From assembly GCA_043228905.1 (NCBI GenBank), contig JBHGNT010000016.1, positions 4,526,001 to 4,590,000 of the forward strand: DNA of 64,000 bases. Reading direction: 5' to 3'. The DNA comes from Azolla caroliniana. Its lineage: Eukaryota > Polypodiophyta. The notes under the pieces are model-generated. The model saw nothing but the letters and a program-made list of their open reading frames with translations. It did not search any database and was not told the origin of the DNA. The position numbers and the translations under genes were made by a program. Positions 1 to 11,124 of the stretch are shown one piece after another; within the stretch, counting starts at the first letter, position 1, and each line of letters starts with the position of its first letter.

Positions 1-311
1 GCAATGATGTATTTGCTAGCCCATATAACACTTAGCCTATGCCACACTCACAGTAACTGTATGGAACTAGACACATAGAGATATACAAGCAATCAGACTA
101 TAATGGGGCTCTCATTTAAATTTAGCTCATGACTTTGATATAGTGAGGGTAATCTTAATACAAAGGGCATTTCTTTAATATTCTCCTTCTTCCTTTAATC
201 ACATCTTTAAAGGTTACAAGTCACTTGTATAAATGCATGAAGAGTTATGCGAAGTTTCTTGAAGCTTTTAAGAAGTAAATGAAATGTCTTGATGATGCCT
301 TTTATTCTCAG
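1..311 (+). repeat. 5' flank of VLIG copy 1, shared in inverted form with copy 4
   Basis: This stretch aligns by eye, base after base with scattered changes, to the reverse complement of about 62103-62430, the 5' flank of VLIG copy 4. Shared blocks include the segment near 115-180 (ttagctcatgactttgat, then the run ending in gggcatttctttaatat) and the end at 230-311. It finishes in a polypyrimidine stretch and a CAG acceptor at 309-311, directly before coding sequence homologous to exon 3 of the intact gene. It does not resemble exons 1-2 of that gene. It may be a promoter captured by a truncated gene, or an old intron 2 joined to unrelated DNA; I cannot separate these. Confidence 0.75.
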
Positions 312-1610
312 CTCCACCTTGACCATCCCCTGATTTCCCAGCTCCTTCAAACCAATGCCGACTTCCAACAGGCTGCTACAATGGCTACAACGTCTACATT
401 GGGGAATCTACATAGCCTCAAAACCAAAATTCCACAGCTCCGAGAAAAAATGTCTCTTCCATAGCTGCTCGAACAACTCCACGAGCTAATTCCGACAGGA
501 AGTGGCGTAATGCCAGGATCAAGTGTGAGCATTTGCAATCAAGCAGCCAAGCTAATCAAATACTACATTCAAAATTCCAAGCCCTCTCAAAAATGGCATA
601 GTAGTGCCGGTGATCTATTTCGGGAATATGGTTTCCACGAGTCCAATGGCAACTTCTTACAGACACTAGATATCTCTCAGCTGGTGAGCCTAGTTTCCGA
701 CATACGGATAATAATTAACCATGGGGCACACAATCCCTGGCCTCTTGACACGGGTGGACGGCTAAACGCGACCAATCACTTGGCAGCCAAAGACTTAACT
801 CGTATTTGTCTTCAGAAGTATTCAACCTGCCCTACTGCTACACTTGGCGCTGCTGATAACTACAGTAAGCCCTCAGCATCCCTAACCTACGCATGGGATG
901 TGGTTGTGGATGGGCCCTTCTTGCCCAATGTACCTCCTACTGCAATAAATGAGCAGGCCAAACGCCTGCTGGATTGCTTGAAGCATCGTGTGGATATCCT
1001 CCCGCATCTCTCCCAAATCAGGGGTGGTGCAGCTAAGAACAGAAGCTCATGGAGTGATGAGGATGAGGATGAGAAGGAGCTGGATGAAGAAGAACATGTT
1101 CAAGTGTCTCCATTGGATCTCATCATCCATCTATTGAGGATCTCAGATGTTCCCACCCATGTAGCAATCTATGGGCTCCTTCTCGAGCAACGTGCTGCAG
1201 TTCCCTTGGTACATGTCTCCACATCGCCACAACACAAGCTCCAGCACCATGCGCAAGCACTAAGCTATGTGGATGTAAAGCTAGCCAGACAGAACAAGCT
1301 CATCCTCACAAGGGACACGCAGCTGCCTCGTGTAGACTTCGCTTCCAATAAGAGGGTTTCAGACTCTCGAGCAGCAAGTGTGGCGAGCAACGCTCTCTGT
1401 TGTAACTTCATCAGTCGATACAATCGTATCAATATGGGTGAATCGCCGGTAGTTGAGGTGGGTTTAGGGTTTGTAAAGCCTGGCCAGGTGCAAGCTGGGT
1501 GTCAGGACGAGCCGCAACCTTGTCTGGCATTCCGTATAAATGGGCGGCTACACGAGAATCCGTGTATGATGGATTTTGTGAAGGCTATAGCTGATGTGAT
1601 TGTCTTGGAA
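312..1610 (+). pseudogene. VLIG-like large GTPase, copy 1 (5' and 3' truncated)
   Basis: The translated product matches the N-terminal third of exon 3 of the intact gene at 20183-27060, starting at its conserved start (LHLDHPLISQLL after the CAG acceptor). It includes the acidic block (SWSDEDEDEKELDEEE) and the segment PLDLIIHLLRIS. The frame stays open for about 1.3 kb except for one stop, TAG at 462-464, where the intact copy has CAG. Homology stops at about 1610, inside the motif DFVKAIADVIVLE, well before the GTPase domain. The following bases are a copy of the element's own 5' flank. With no G domain, no exons 1-2 and no C-terminus, this is not a functional GTPase. A short truncated protein cannot be excluded. 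Confidence 0.9.
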
Positions 1611-1673
1611 TTTCTTTATATTCTCCTTCTTCCTTTAACTACATCTTTAAAGGTTGTCACATGTATAAATGGA
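1611..1673 (+). repeat. Second copy of the VLIG 5' flank, fused to the broken end of copy 1
   Basis: The block beginning tttctttatattctcc matches 165-240 in this window and the reverse complement of about 62170-62235. It directly follows the truncation point of copy 1. It is best read as the start of the 5' flank of copy 2, which resumes at about 6330 on the far side of the copia insertion, where aaatggatgaagag matches aaatgcatgaagag near 231. Copy 1 and copy 2 were therefore head-to-tail neighbours before the insertion. Confidence 0.7.
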
Positions 1674-1748
1674 TCATAGAACCTCACATACTCCAATGCA
1701 TTTGCAAACATTCTTTTTCATAAATTTGCAAAGGAATGAGTCTGTTAT

Positions 1749-2172
1749 TGTAAAGAATCTAGTATGATTCTTGTGTAGCGGAATAGGTGTGAACTGTGTG
1801 TGTATATGAGAGAGAGAGAGTGAGAGAGAGAGAGACAAGGAATAATACACAGAGAATACGCAAGGTAAAAGTATATTAACAAAGGAGAAAGACTCGACCC
1901 AATACAAGGTGGGACGAGGGTGCTTTATATAGTCACCCTCTCTCTTCATTAACTACAAGACTCATGGAGCATGGGGAATGTGAAAGCTCATAAGTTATGT
2001 GTCATAAAATATGATTCTATGACTCATACTAAATGCTAGAATACAAAGAGGTGACATAATGGTGACTCTTGACCGTTGGAGTGTCTATTCACTCTCAAGG
2101 TGAGTTCACACACTAGACCAAGTTGAGCTTGATTCTCAACAGTTATAAAAACATACTTGTGCTTATTTTTCA
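1749..2172 (-). repeat. 3' LTR of copia A
   Basis: It starts TGTAAAGAATC and ends TTTTTCA on the plus strand, so it has TG...CA termini. It contains a (GA)n tract near 1806-1835 and a TATA-like gctttatatag (complement) near 1920-1930. It matches the right LTR closely, apart from the GA tract and scattered substitutions. Its inner end lies next to the degenerate RT remnant. Confidence 0.9.
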
Positions 2173-2247
2173 CACACTAGCCATACCGAACTTGTATAAC
2201 AAGTTGAGGATGTAGTGCCGTTGAGAAATCATGATTCCGGCCGAAGT

Positions 2248-4589
2248 CTAAATTACCTCGATGTCAAGGAAGTAGTGGAGTTCCTTCATGTCCGTCATCT
2301 CGAACTTGTCGGAAAGGAGGGATTTGACCTTATTGATTTCGATGAGATGCTCACCTCCAATGACTAGGTCATCCACATATAAGATGATGACGATCGGACT
2401 TGCGGAATCGCTTCGTATGTAGAGAGAGTTGTCCATTTTTTACATATGAAAGCCGATTTGATGAAGATATTGCGTTATCTTCGAATGCCAAGCACGCGGT
2501 GCTTGCTTGAGGCCGTAGAGTGGTTTCTTGAGTCGGCATACAGCTTTCGGATGGGTGCTCGAGTTGAAGTCGCGTGGTTGTATCATGTACACCTCCTCTT
2601 CTAATTCGCCTTGTCGTCCATCTGATGGAGGTGCCACCCTTTCGCCGCGTTTGTGCGTAGGTCTCCTCGTAGTCAACTCCGTGCGTTTGTGCGTAGCCTT
2701 TCGCTATGAGTCGCGCTTTGTAGCGGTTGACGGAACCGTCGGCGTTGTACTTCACTTTGTAAATCCATCTGCATCCGATCGCCTTTTTCTGGGTGAGGTG
2801 GGAACGAGATCCCACGTCTCATGGCTTCGATCCATCGCGGATCCTTGGCTGCTTTGGAAAATGATTCCGGCTCGCGTACTGTCACCACCTTCATCATAAA
2901 GGCATAGTGATATGCCATGTAGTCGTTGTAGCCGAATCGGTTGACCGAATTCTTTTCACGAGTGGAGCGACGAAGCTTTTCATTCGCAGAGTTGATTGCT
3001 TTCTTAGCTCCGATTGGTACATTGAAGCCGCCGAACTAACTGTCGAGTGAGTGAATCGATTCATCGTCGTCGAAGCGATCGTCTGCGTATTTCGCCATTT
3101 TCGTCTTGCCTTTGTCCATCTGCGGGCTAGGCCGTGATGTGCTTTGATCGCTCAAAGGCTCTTGTGGTTCCCTCGGTCGGGTTGTGAGCGGACTTCTTCG
3201 AACATGTGCGTAAGGTGATCTTCATCCTCTGTCTCTTGTTCGGCGGATTTCGGGTCGAGCGGAGTCGGAGTCGAAGTTGTCTCTGGTGCGTACCAGGATG
3301 CGAACTCCTCAAAAACGATGTCTCGACTTACTCGAGATTTTCGAGTTGAGGGGTTGTAGCATTTGTACCCCTTTTGCTCTAGTGAGTATCCTACGAGGAT
3401 ACATTTCTCCGACTTTGGGTCAAGCTTTTGACGCTTCTCGTCGGGGATGTGCACGTACGCTATCACGCCGAATATCCGGGTGTGCGATGAGTCTGGCTTC
3501 TTTCCGAAGTATTTTTCGTACGGAGTGACCTCGTGCACGCCGGATGTTGTGCATCGGTTCATTAGGTAGACGGCTGTATTTGCAGCTTCAGCCCAATAAG
3601 ACTTGGGCATATGCTTCTCGTTCATCATGGCCCACGCTACTTCGAGGATGTGCCGACTTTTGCGCTCGGCTACTCCATTTTGTTGCGGAGTGTGTCGACA
3701 AGTGAATTCTCGCCGAATTCCTTCCTTTCAGAGATACGTCGTGAAATCGTCCGAGAAGTACTCCTTGCCGCCATCCAATTGAAGGCATCGTACATGTCGA
3801 TCCGTGGCTTTCTTGACTTTATTCTTGAATTTTCGGAAGTGTCCGAACACTTCGCTCTTTTGCCGCATTGGGTAGATCCAAGTGTGCCTAGAGAAGTCGT
3901 CGATGAAGAGCAAGTAATATCGGCATTCGTCGAATGTAGCCATCTACGCCGGTCCCCATATGTCGGAATGGACTACGTCGAGTAGACCTTTGCTCACGTT
4001 CCGCTCTTTCGGGAATGGGTGTCGGTGTTGCTTGCCGAATTGGCACACTTCGCATACACCTTCAATCTCCTTCTCTTTGAATGTCGGGAGTCCGATGACG
4101 ACTCCTTTCGATTTCATTGCTTTGAGTTTGTTGAGATTGATGTGGCCGATTCGCTTGTACTATAGCTCTATGTCGGACTCAGCTTTCGTGCTTTTTGTGA
4201 ACATGGCGGATTTCATCTCGTGTGAATCGAGAATGAACATCCGGCCCTCTCTTCTTCCACGCGCGATGATTCGGCCCTCTTTTTCGATGAAGCACCCTTC
4301 TTGGTTGAATCGTACTTGCATCCCTTGCTCAACCATTTGGCCGACCGAGACCAAATTCTTTGTGATGGTGGGAACATGCAAGACATTTTTAATGTATGTT
4401 TGCTTACCTCTTTCACCGAACGGAACATTGTCGATGTGCCAAATCGGGTGCGTAATGTCATCTCCGGTTTCGACATAACCGGGTCGCTCCGGCTCTCGAA
4501 GTTCGAGAAACCATTCTTTATGAGATGTCATATGGTTTGAGGCTCTGGAGTCAACAAACCATACGTCCTCCAGATTGAGGGCACTAGTT
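2248..4589 (-). pseudogene. copia A pol (protease, integrase, partial RT)
   Basis: Reading right to left on the minus strand: a protease box VWFVDSRASNHMTS, where the catalytic DSGA has become DSRA; a GAG-pre-integrase region; integrase core (FIDDFSRHTWIYPM, then LDGGKEYFSDDF near 3740-3800); integrase C-terminal region (WAEAANTAVYLMNR); then RT pieces ([43 protein letters not shown]). A deletion between [10 protein letters not shown] and the KLLYGLKQ-type block removes much of the RT fingers/palm. The frame stops shortly after the YVDD box, so RNase H is absent. Several frame changes and the protease change make it dead. Confidence 0.88.
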
Positions 4590-5622
4590 GAGGTAGAGGC
4601 CGACATAGAGTTTGCTCTATGTTTTATCATGAACATTCCGCCACGGTCGGAGTTGTATGCGTACATTCCACCACGATCCTCATAGTCGGAGTTGTGCCCG
4701 TACATTCCGCTATACTCTTTGTAGTCGGAATTGTGCGCGTAATTCGTGAGTTGTCGCCTTGTGGAAGCCGATTCACGCATCTTCTTTCGGCACTCTTCTT
4801 CGTGGTAGCCGAGCTTTCCGCAATATCCACATTCGGTTGCGTTTTGACGGCTCGGGCCGGAGTGGAAACTCCCCCTTCTTGCGAAGGTTCCTCGTTGGCT
4901 TCCTTTTTGCGGCCGAAATTGGGAGTTGTTATCGTAGGTCAGACCTCGTTCGCCTTGTCCTTGGCCGAATCGGCCTCTCAACCGTTCGCGTCCTCTTCCT
5001 CCGTTCGAGTGTGTGTAGAGCATGTGGCTTCCGACTCATTGCTCCTTGTACGCATGGTGTTTTCTTCGACCAATAGCATTGATTGGAGCTCGAAGAAGGA
5101 GGGAGATTTCTCCCGTGCTAGAACAGCGGTTCGGATCGCGCCGAACCGTGGTGCGAGGCCGCCGAGGCATATTTGAACCATCTCATCATCATCGATATTT
5201 ACGCTTATCGAGCTGAGCGAATCACAAAGCTCCTTGATCTTCGAGGTCTATATCGTGATGGACATGTCCCTTTGTTGAATGTTGTTCAACTTTTTGCGGA
5301 GTTGAAGCCTTCTTGTGGTGGTGTTCGCCGCGAAAATCTTTCGTAGATTCTCCCATGCCTCCTTCGGCATCTTGGCTTCGCGAATGTAGCCGAGCATGTG
5401 ATTGTGAACACATTTCGCCAAGCAATACATCACGCGGCTTGCGGCTTGCTCCCATGTCGCGTATTCGGGAGTCGCTTCGGCGGGCCGGTCTTCATGCGCT
5501 CCTTTGATGTAGCTCCAATAGCCTTGTCCGACAAAGTATTGGTGCATCTTATACTCCCAAGATGCGAAGTTGTTTCGATCCAACTTCTCGGTAGGGAGAG
5601 CGCTCCCCATTTGAGTATTCAT
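4590..5622 (-). pseudogene. copia A gag
   Basis: The minus-strand translation starts MNTQMGSALPTEKLDRNNF and has a copia gag domain (FASWEYKMHQYF, then a helix-rich region). It ends in a zinc knuckle, CGYCGKLGYHEEEC (C-x2-C-x4-H-x4-C), after an Arg/Gly-rich stretch. An in-frame stop at about 5248 and a frame change near 5000-5180 break the reading frame. It encodes the nucleocapsid-like structural protein of the particle and is no longer translatable as one product. Confidence 0.85.
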
Positions 5623-5769
5623 TATGTTGATTCTTCTTCTTCTTCTTCTCTCTTCGAATGCGAGCTATGTAGCGAAGCTACGATAGCCATGAGTCGGTTC
5701 TTGGTCGTCGGCGTGGAGCACAACACACGATCACAATGAGGCGAATGGGCTAGATCGAGCTACCAAATC

Positions 5770-5781
5770 GCTCTGATACCA
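5770..5781 (-). other. Primer-binding site of copia A
   Basis: On the minus strand this reads TGGTATCAGAGC directly after the LTR terminus ...TTTACA. It is the complement of the 3' end of initiator tRNA-Met used by most plant copia elements, and it fixes the minus orientation of the element. Confidence 0.95.
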
Positions 5782-6202
5782 TGTAAAGAATCCGATATGA
5801 TTCTTATGTAGCGGAATAGGTGCGAACTGTATATGAGAGAGAGAGTGAGTGAGTGAGTGAGAGACACAAAGAATAATACACAGAGAATATGCAAGGTAAA
5901 AGTATATTAACAAAGGAGAAAGACTCGACCCAATACAAGGTGGGACGAGGGTGCTTTATATAGTCACCCTCTCTCTTCATTAACTACAAGACTCATGGAG
6001 CATGGGGAATGTGAAAGCTCATAAGTTATGTGTCATAAAATATGATTCTATGACTCATACTAAATGCTAGAATACAAAGAGGTGACATAATGGTAACTCT
6101 TGACTGTTGGAATGTCTATTCACTCTCAAGGTAAGTTCACACACTAGACCAAGTTGAGCTTGATTCTCGACAGTTATAAAAACATACTTGTGCTTATTTT
6201 TC
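5782..6202 (-). repeat. 5' LTR of copia A
   Basis: It starts TGTAAAGAATCC right next to the primer-binding site and runs to about 6202. The terminal CA seen in the left LTR is lost here (ttttctc). The internal sequence is nearly identical to the left LTR. Confidence 0.88.
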
Positions 6203-6406
6203 TCTTCTTTTTTTACGTATTTTACTGTTGAAAAAACGTTTTACCGTATAATAAATAATGAATACAAAAGTATGGTATTTACCATACTTGATTGAGAATA
6301 CTGATATGGTATGTATGGTTCATACTATGAAATGGATGAAGAGGGTTGTGAAGTTTCTCCACAATTTGAAGAAGTAAATGACATGTGTTGATGCCTTTAT
6401 TCGCAG
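6203..6406 (+). other. AT-rich flank between copia A and VLIG copy 2
   Basis: It contains a 22-bp palindrome, AAGTATGGTA-TT-TACCATACTT, at about 6268-6289, and the family flank resumes near 6328-6406. It ends in a CAG acceptor at 6404-6406. No gene is seen. The first 120 bases have no match to the other family flanks and may be leftover from an older insertion. Confidence 0.55.
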
Positions 6407-9400
6407 CTCCACCTTGAGCGTCCCATGATTTCTCAGCTGCTGCAAACCAATGGGGACTTCCAACGGGCTACTACAATGGCTACAACGTCTACATTGGGGA
6501 ATCTACTTACCCTCAAAACTAAAATTCCACAACACCCAAAGAAAATGTCTCTTCCCCAGCTGCTCCAACAACTCCACAAGCTGATGCCGATGGGAATTGG
6601 TGTGATGCCAGAGACGAGTGTGAGCACTTGCAATCAAGCAGCCACGCTAATCAAATATTACATTCAGAATTCCGAGCCCCCTCAAAAATGGCATAGTAGT
6701 GCCAGTGATCTATTTCGGGAATATGGTTTCCACGACTCCAATGGCAACTTCTTAAAGATGCTAGATATCTCTCAGCTGGAGAGCCTAGTTTCCGACTTAG
6801 AGAAGATAACCAACTGTGGAGTGGCCCAATCTCAAGTTCTTCACTCGGGTGGACAGCAGATCGCAACCAATCACTTGGCGGGCGATGATTTTACTTGTGT
6901 TTGTCTTCAGAAGTACTCAGTCTGGCCTACTGCTACTCGGGCTTCTGCTCATAACTACTGCAAGCGCTCAGTCTTGCTGACCTACGTGTGGGACGTGGTT
7001 GTGGATCGGCCCTTCTTGCCCAATGTACCTCATGCTGCAATAAATGAGCAGGCCAAACGGCTGCTGGATTGCTTGAAGCATCGTGTGGACATCCTCCCGC
7101 ATCTCTCCCAAATCAGGGTGGTGCAGCTAAGAACAGAAGCTCATGAAGTGATGATGATGAGGATGAGAAGGAGCTGGATGAAGAAGAACATGTTCAAGTG
7201 TCTCCATTGGATCTCATCATCCATCTATTGAGGATCTCAGATGTTCCCACCCAGGTAGCAGCGCTCTCTGTTGTAACTTCATGAGCCGATACAATCGTAA
7301 CGATATGGCTGAATCGCCGGTAGTTGAGGTGGGTTTCGGGTTTGTAAAGCCCGACCAGGTGCAAGTTGGGCGTGAGGAGGAGCCACAGCCTTGTCTGGCA
7401 TTCCATATAAATGGGCGGCTACACCAGAATCCGTGTATGATGGATTTTGTAAAGGCTATTGCTGATGTGATTGTCTTGGAGTTGGGGTCAAAAGAGGACA
7501 TTGGAAACTCGGGAATGCTGCATGGTTCCGGAGGCCGGAAAATCGAGATGTTGCAATGGGTGTTTGATGGGCAGGAGTGCCAAGATAAGAGGGAGAAATT
7601 AATTTTGGGTGGAGAGACCTACATTGCCAATCAGACAGAGGAGTTTCTCCGTCACTTTCTGAAAAGGAAGCTGCTGTCATCACTCAATCAAACATCTAAT
7701 CACTTAGATCTGCGAAAGACTCTGGAATACGTGTGCATCAATCACTTAGATCTAAGCAATCCGGACCTTTTTAGTTTCAAGCAGCACGAACAGATCTTAT
7801 CAGCAGTTGACTTTGCATCAATGAAACAGGTCTTCTCTCTCCAGGAAAGCTTCAATAAAGAGACAAGCATACAGTTCCAGCTTTTGAATTTGAAGCATAA
7901 TCCCGCTTAAACTCAAAAGATGCAAAACAGTTGCGAGGACGAGAAGAGGAGGCGCGCCCAATTGGTTCCCAATGCCATGGAGAATAACCTGTTGATCCAT
8001 GTGTTCCATCATATTCTCACTATGCCAGATGCCAGCTCCTGAAGGGTGGGTATGATGTGGTTAGACAGGGTTATAGCAGAACAAATGCGGCCTCTCATGA
8101 AAGATGCCGAGCAGAAGAAAGACAAGGCATTGGACGAGTGGGATATGGATTACCGCAACACTGAATGTAGAGATAGGCACCTGCTTCTAAAACAAGGCTT
8201 TGTGGATTGGAAGGTTGGCATTGGAAATCTATGGAGGGAGATATGCCATATGTTTCTTGCTACTTCCATCAGGAAACTCGCAATGCTTGCCGCCTTGCAC
8301 TTACTAGATGCTTACCCCCTGGAGATCCTCGATGGTGATGCAGGAATGTTTTGCACGGACTGGGTGCAGACGGTGTTGGCCAAGCTTGACACATTGACCA
8401 GCCAAGAGCTCAAGAGGCCAGCCAGAATATGTATACTGAGCGTATTGGGCTTGCAGAACAGCAGCAAAAGCACATTGCTCAATCTTATGTTTGGCACACA
8501 GTTGCATGTGAGTGCTGGTGGATGTACTCGTGGTGTCTACCTCCAGGTCATCAAATCCGAACGACCAGAGTACGACTACTTGTTCCTTCTCGACACGGAA
8601 GGCATCAGGTCTCCTGAGTTTTACGGGCTTGATGACTCTCAGATCCGTGACAATCGTCTGGCTACATTCGGATTACTCCCGGCAGATGTCTCTATCATCA
8701 TGGTCTCTAACGAGGATGATGGTGGTCTCAAAGACGTTGTCCCCATGGTGCTGTTAGCTTTCAAGAGCTCTCGAATAGCAGAAAGCTACAGTAACAGGAT
8801 AAGATCGAAGATTGTATTTGTCTACCAGAGCGTCGACACAAATGATAAGATTAAGCTTAACGAAAATAAGCAGAAACTGAGAGAGCATTTAGGGATGGCT
8901 GCTGAGCATGTGAGGAACATGTCTCAACGCGGAACCCATTGTGCTAGTAGTAGAGGTGAGAATGTTGATCTGGATATGATGAAGCAGGACGGCAAGATGT
9001 TCCAGTCCATGTTCGGTGAAGGCATGCACATGGATAAAGACGACAGCCAGAGTGATGTGAAGTGCATGGGAAACCTGAAGAAAGGGCATACTCCGCCGAA
9101 TGATGTTCCGGAGTGGGACAAAAGATGGAGAGCCACCACTATAAAGGAGTGGAGTAAATATCTGACCCTAATGTGGGATAATATTTGTGATGCAGACTTG
9201 GATCCAAGCTTCAAAACAGCAATGGAAAGGGTCGCCCTTGAACAGGCATTGGCGAAAGGGCCACAGCTCAAATTAAACAAGAAGTTGATGGAGTTCGAAA
9301 AAGTCGAAAGTGATGTCAGGTCCAACAATTTAGGTGTCCAAAGCAGGTCGGCAAGAGCCACAGTCGTCGATAGCAATGTGAATGTATGTCGGAAGCTCTG

Positions 9401-10475
9401 ACAAGGGACGTGCGACGCATGTTGGAAACCACTATGTGGAAAAAATGGAAAGACCAAGAATTGAGCAAGTGGAACTCATTTTGCATTTCATTGCAGAATG
9501 ACTACAAATATAGGCTTCGCGATTTCATGAGCGGGGTGTTTGAATTCGAAGATGAGGTCAGTAGGTATGAACTGAAGATGAAGAAAGAGATCGTAGAATT
9601 AATCGACCAAGGGAAGTTGGATGCAGAGAAAAGTGGTGAAGTTTTCAGAGATATCTTCAATCGGATCGTGAGTGAGGCTACTGCAAAGCATGAACCTTTT
9701 GCTGAGAAAGTCTACATCTCTGTGAAACATCTATATGGCATATCGGACCTCACTAAAATGTTTCAGCTCCATTCCCATAAACCTACCATAAATTATTTGG
9801 TAGACCTGGTCCAACTTCTTCCTGGACATCAAGCCAGTAAACCTCGAGGCAGTGACAAACTGACAACTTTTTCTGGTAATATTGGAAAAGCACTGATGCG
9901 ACCATTCAGGAACTTCAACAATGGTGGAGAAGGTGAGAATGCACTCTCTCATCTAATGGAAATTTTAGCTGCGATTGTGAATTCCAATGTTCAGAATGTG
10001 GAGAAGTATGATGATGTGATTGTGATGAATATGATACAATCAACTACCAAGGTTCTTCAAGGTTTCTCTAGAGAGGAGCAGGAAGGTGGTCATCGTTTCG
10101 TCATGGATAATCTCATCCAAAGGCTAGAAGAGAAACAAATGGTGTGGGACAAGAAACATAATGTTGCCGAGAGGCTGAGAGAAGCAGAGCCTCAACTTCG
10201 TGGTTTCTTTGACGATTATGCTAACGGAGTGGGAGCTGCTAACATGCTCGTTTCAGAGTTGGAACGCCTGCTTGAAGCTCAACTCCAAAATGCACACCAT
10301 GAACTCCTAGTGAGAGTAGTCGTGGAGAACTTAACTAATAAAAGTTGGCTGATCAATTCGGATGCCATGAGAGCTTGCTTAGACTTGCACCTGTTAGTCC
10401 TTATCCAGAGAAACATGTTCAAGGTCCTCATTGCATATGTGAGTGACGGGCGTAAGCATTTCCAAGATGTCACGG
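6407..10475 (+). pseudogene. VLIG-like large GTPase, copy 2, 5' part
   Basis: It is homologous to exon 3 of the intact gene from its acceptor onward (LHLERPMISQLLQ). Visible lesions in order: a 1-bp deletion near 7115 (gggg to ggg) shifting the frame; a deletion of about 220 bp at 7257-7265 relative to copy 1; a TAA stop at 7908-7910; a TGA at 8039-8041 where the intact copy has CGA; an in-frame loss near 9115 of about 20 codons; and a 1-bp loss near 9385. The G domain is still readable: P-loop GLQNSSKST, where the invariant GKS glycine is replaced by Ser (GLQSSGKST in the intact copy), then LLDTEGIRSPEF and FVYQSVDTND. The P-loop change alone would be expected to abolish nucleotide binding. 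A Ty3 element at 10476 cuts it from its 3' part at 17503. Confidence 0.93.
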
Positions 10476-11124
10476 TGTCGCGTTACTACGCGCGTGCGTG
10501 GAGAAATGAGGCGGGACCACCGGGGTCTTGGACCGAAGAGCAGGTGATAGACGGGGAATGAGAAAGAGAGAGACGCCCTGTCACGTATGAGTAAGAAAGA
10601 CAGGGGCACGGCCCGTCAACACAGAAGACGCGAAGGGACACAGAGATAGGGAGACACAAGTGTTTGTATATTAACAAGTAACAGAATACACAACAAAGCA
10701 CGCGAGCAGTTACAACCGAACAGGTCGGCGAACAGATGTCGATGCCTGTTCGTCTGCGCACGAAAGGAGGAAAGGGTGGAGGTGCTACCGGAAGCACACG
10801 GGCGTTCCTCGAAGCAACGTGAGCCTCCCGAAAACCTGCAGAGAAGAGCGAAGGAGAACGAACAGAGGAGAAGAGTTCGGTTACGGTCCGACAGCACTTC
10901 GTCCTCCTTAATGCGCGATCCCTTCTCCCTACGTCTCCCTCTCCTTTATAGCGTCAAGAAGGGAGTCGTCTCCCTCATTTACTTCCTACCTACCGAATCT
11001 AACTACCCAGGATATCTCTATGTACCTAATTCTCTATTATATACATTAAGAGCGCGCACACGTGAAGGGCCGGTTCATGTGCGCTATTCACCGATTGCGC
11101 CAAGGGACGGTTTCCTTCACGACA
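10476..11124 (-). repeat. 3' LTR of the Ty3 element
   Basis: It starts TGTCGCGTTACTACGCGCG and ends CTTCACGACA. On the minus strand a TATA-like ctataaagga lies near 10945-10955. Its inner side touches the polypurine tract at 11125-11137. Confidence 0.95.

Larger units (their letters stand above)
1749..6202 (-). mobile_element. Ty1/copia LTR retrotransposon A (degenerate)
   Basis: Two similar LTRs (1749-2172 and 5782-6202) flank minus-strand remnants of gag, protease, integrase and reverse transcriptase, in copia order (integrase before RT). The primer-binding site next to the right LTR reads TGGTATCAGAGC on the minus strand, the usual initiator-methionine tRNA complement of plant copia elements. 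The element is about 4.45 kb, short for copia. RT is internally deleted and no RNase H is visible between the YVDD box and the 3' LTR. I find no matching target-site duplication (gttat on the left; nothing equal after 6202), so one edge may have been altered. Confidence 0.92.

Noticed and set aside
510-1679. 389-codon open frame as an independent gene
   Set aside because: It is the continuation, after one TAG, of the truncated VLIG copy 1, and its last codons are flank sequence.
5770-5781. tRNA gene at the TGGTATCAGAGC sites
   Set aside because: Only the short complement of a tRNA 3' end is present next to LTRs; no cloverleaf could be formed.
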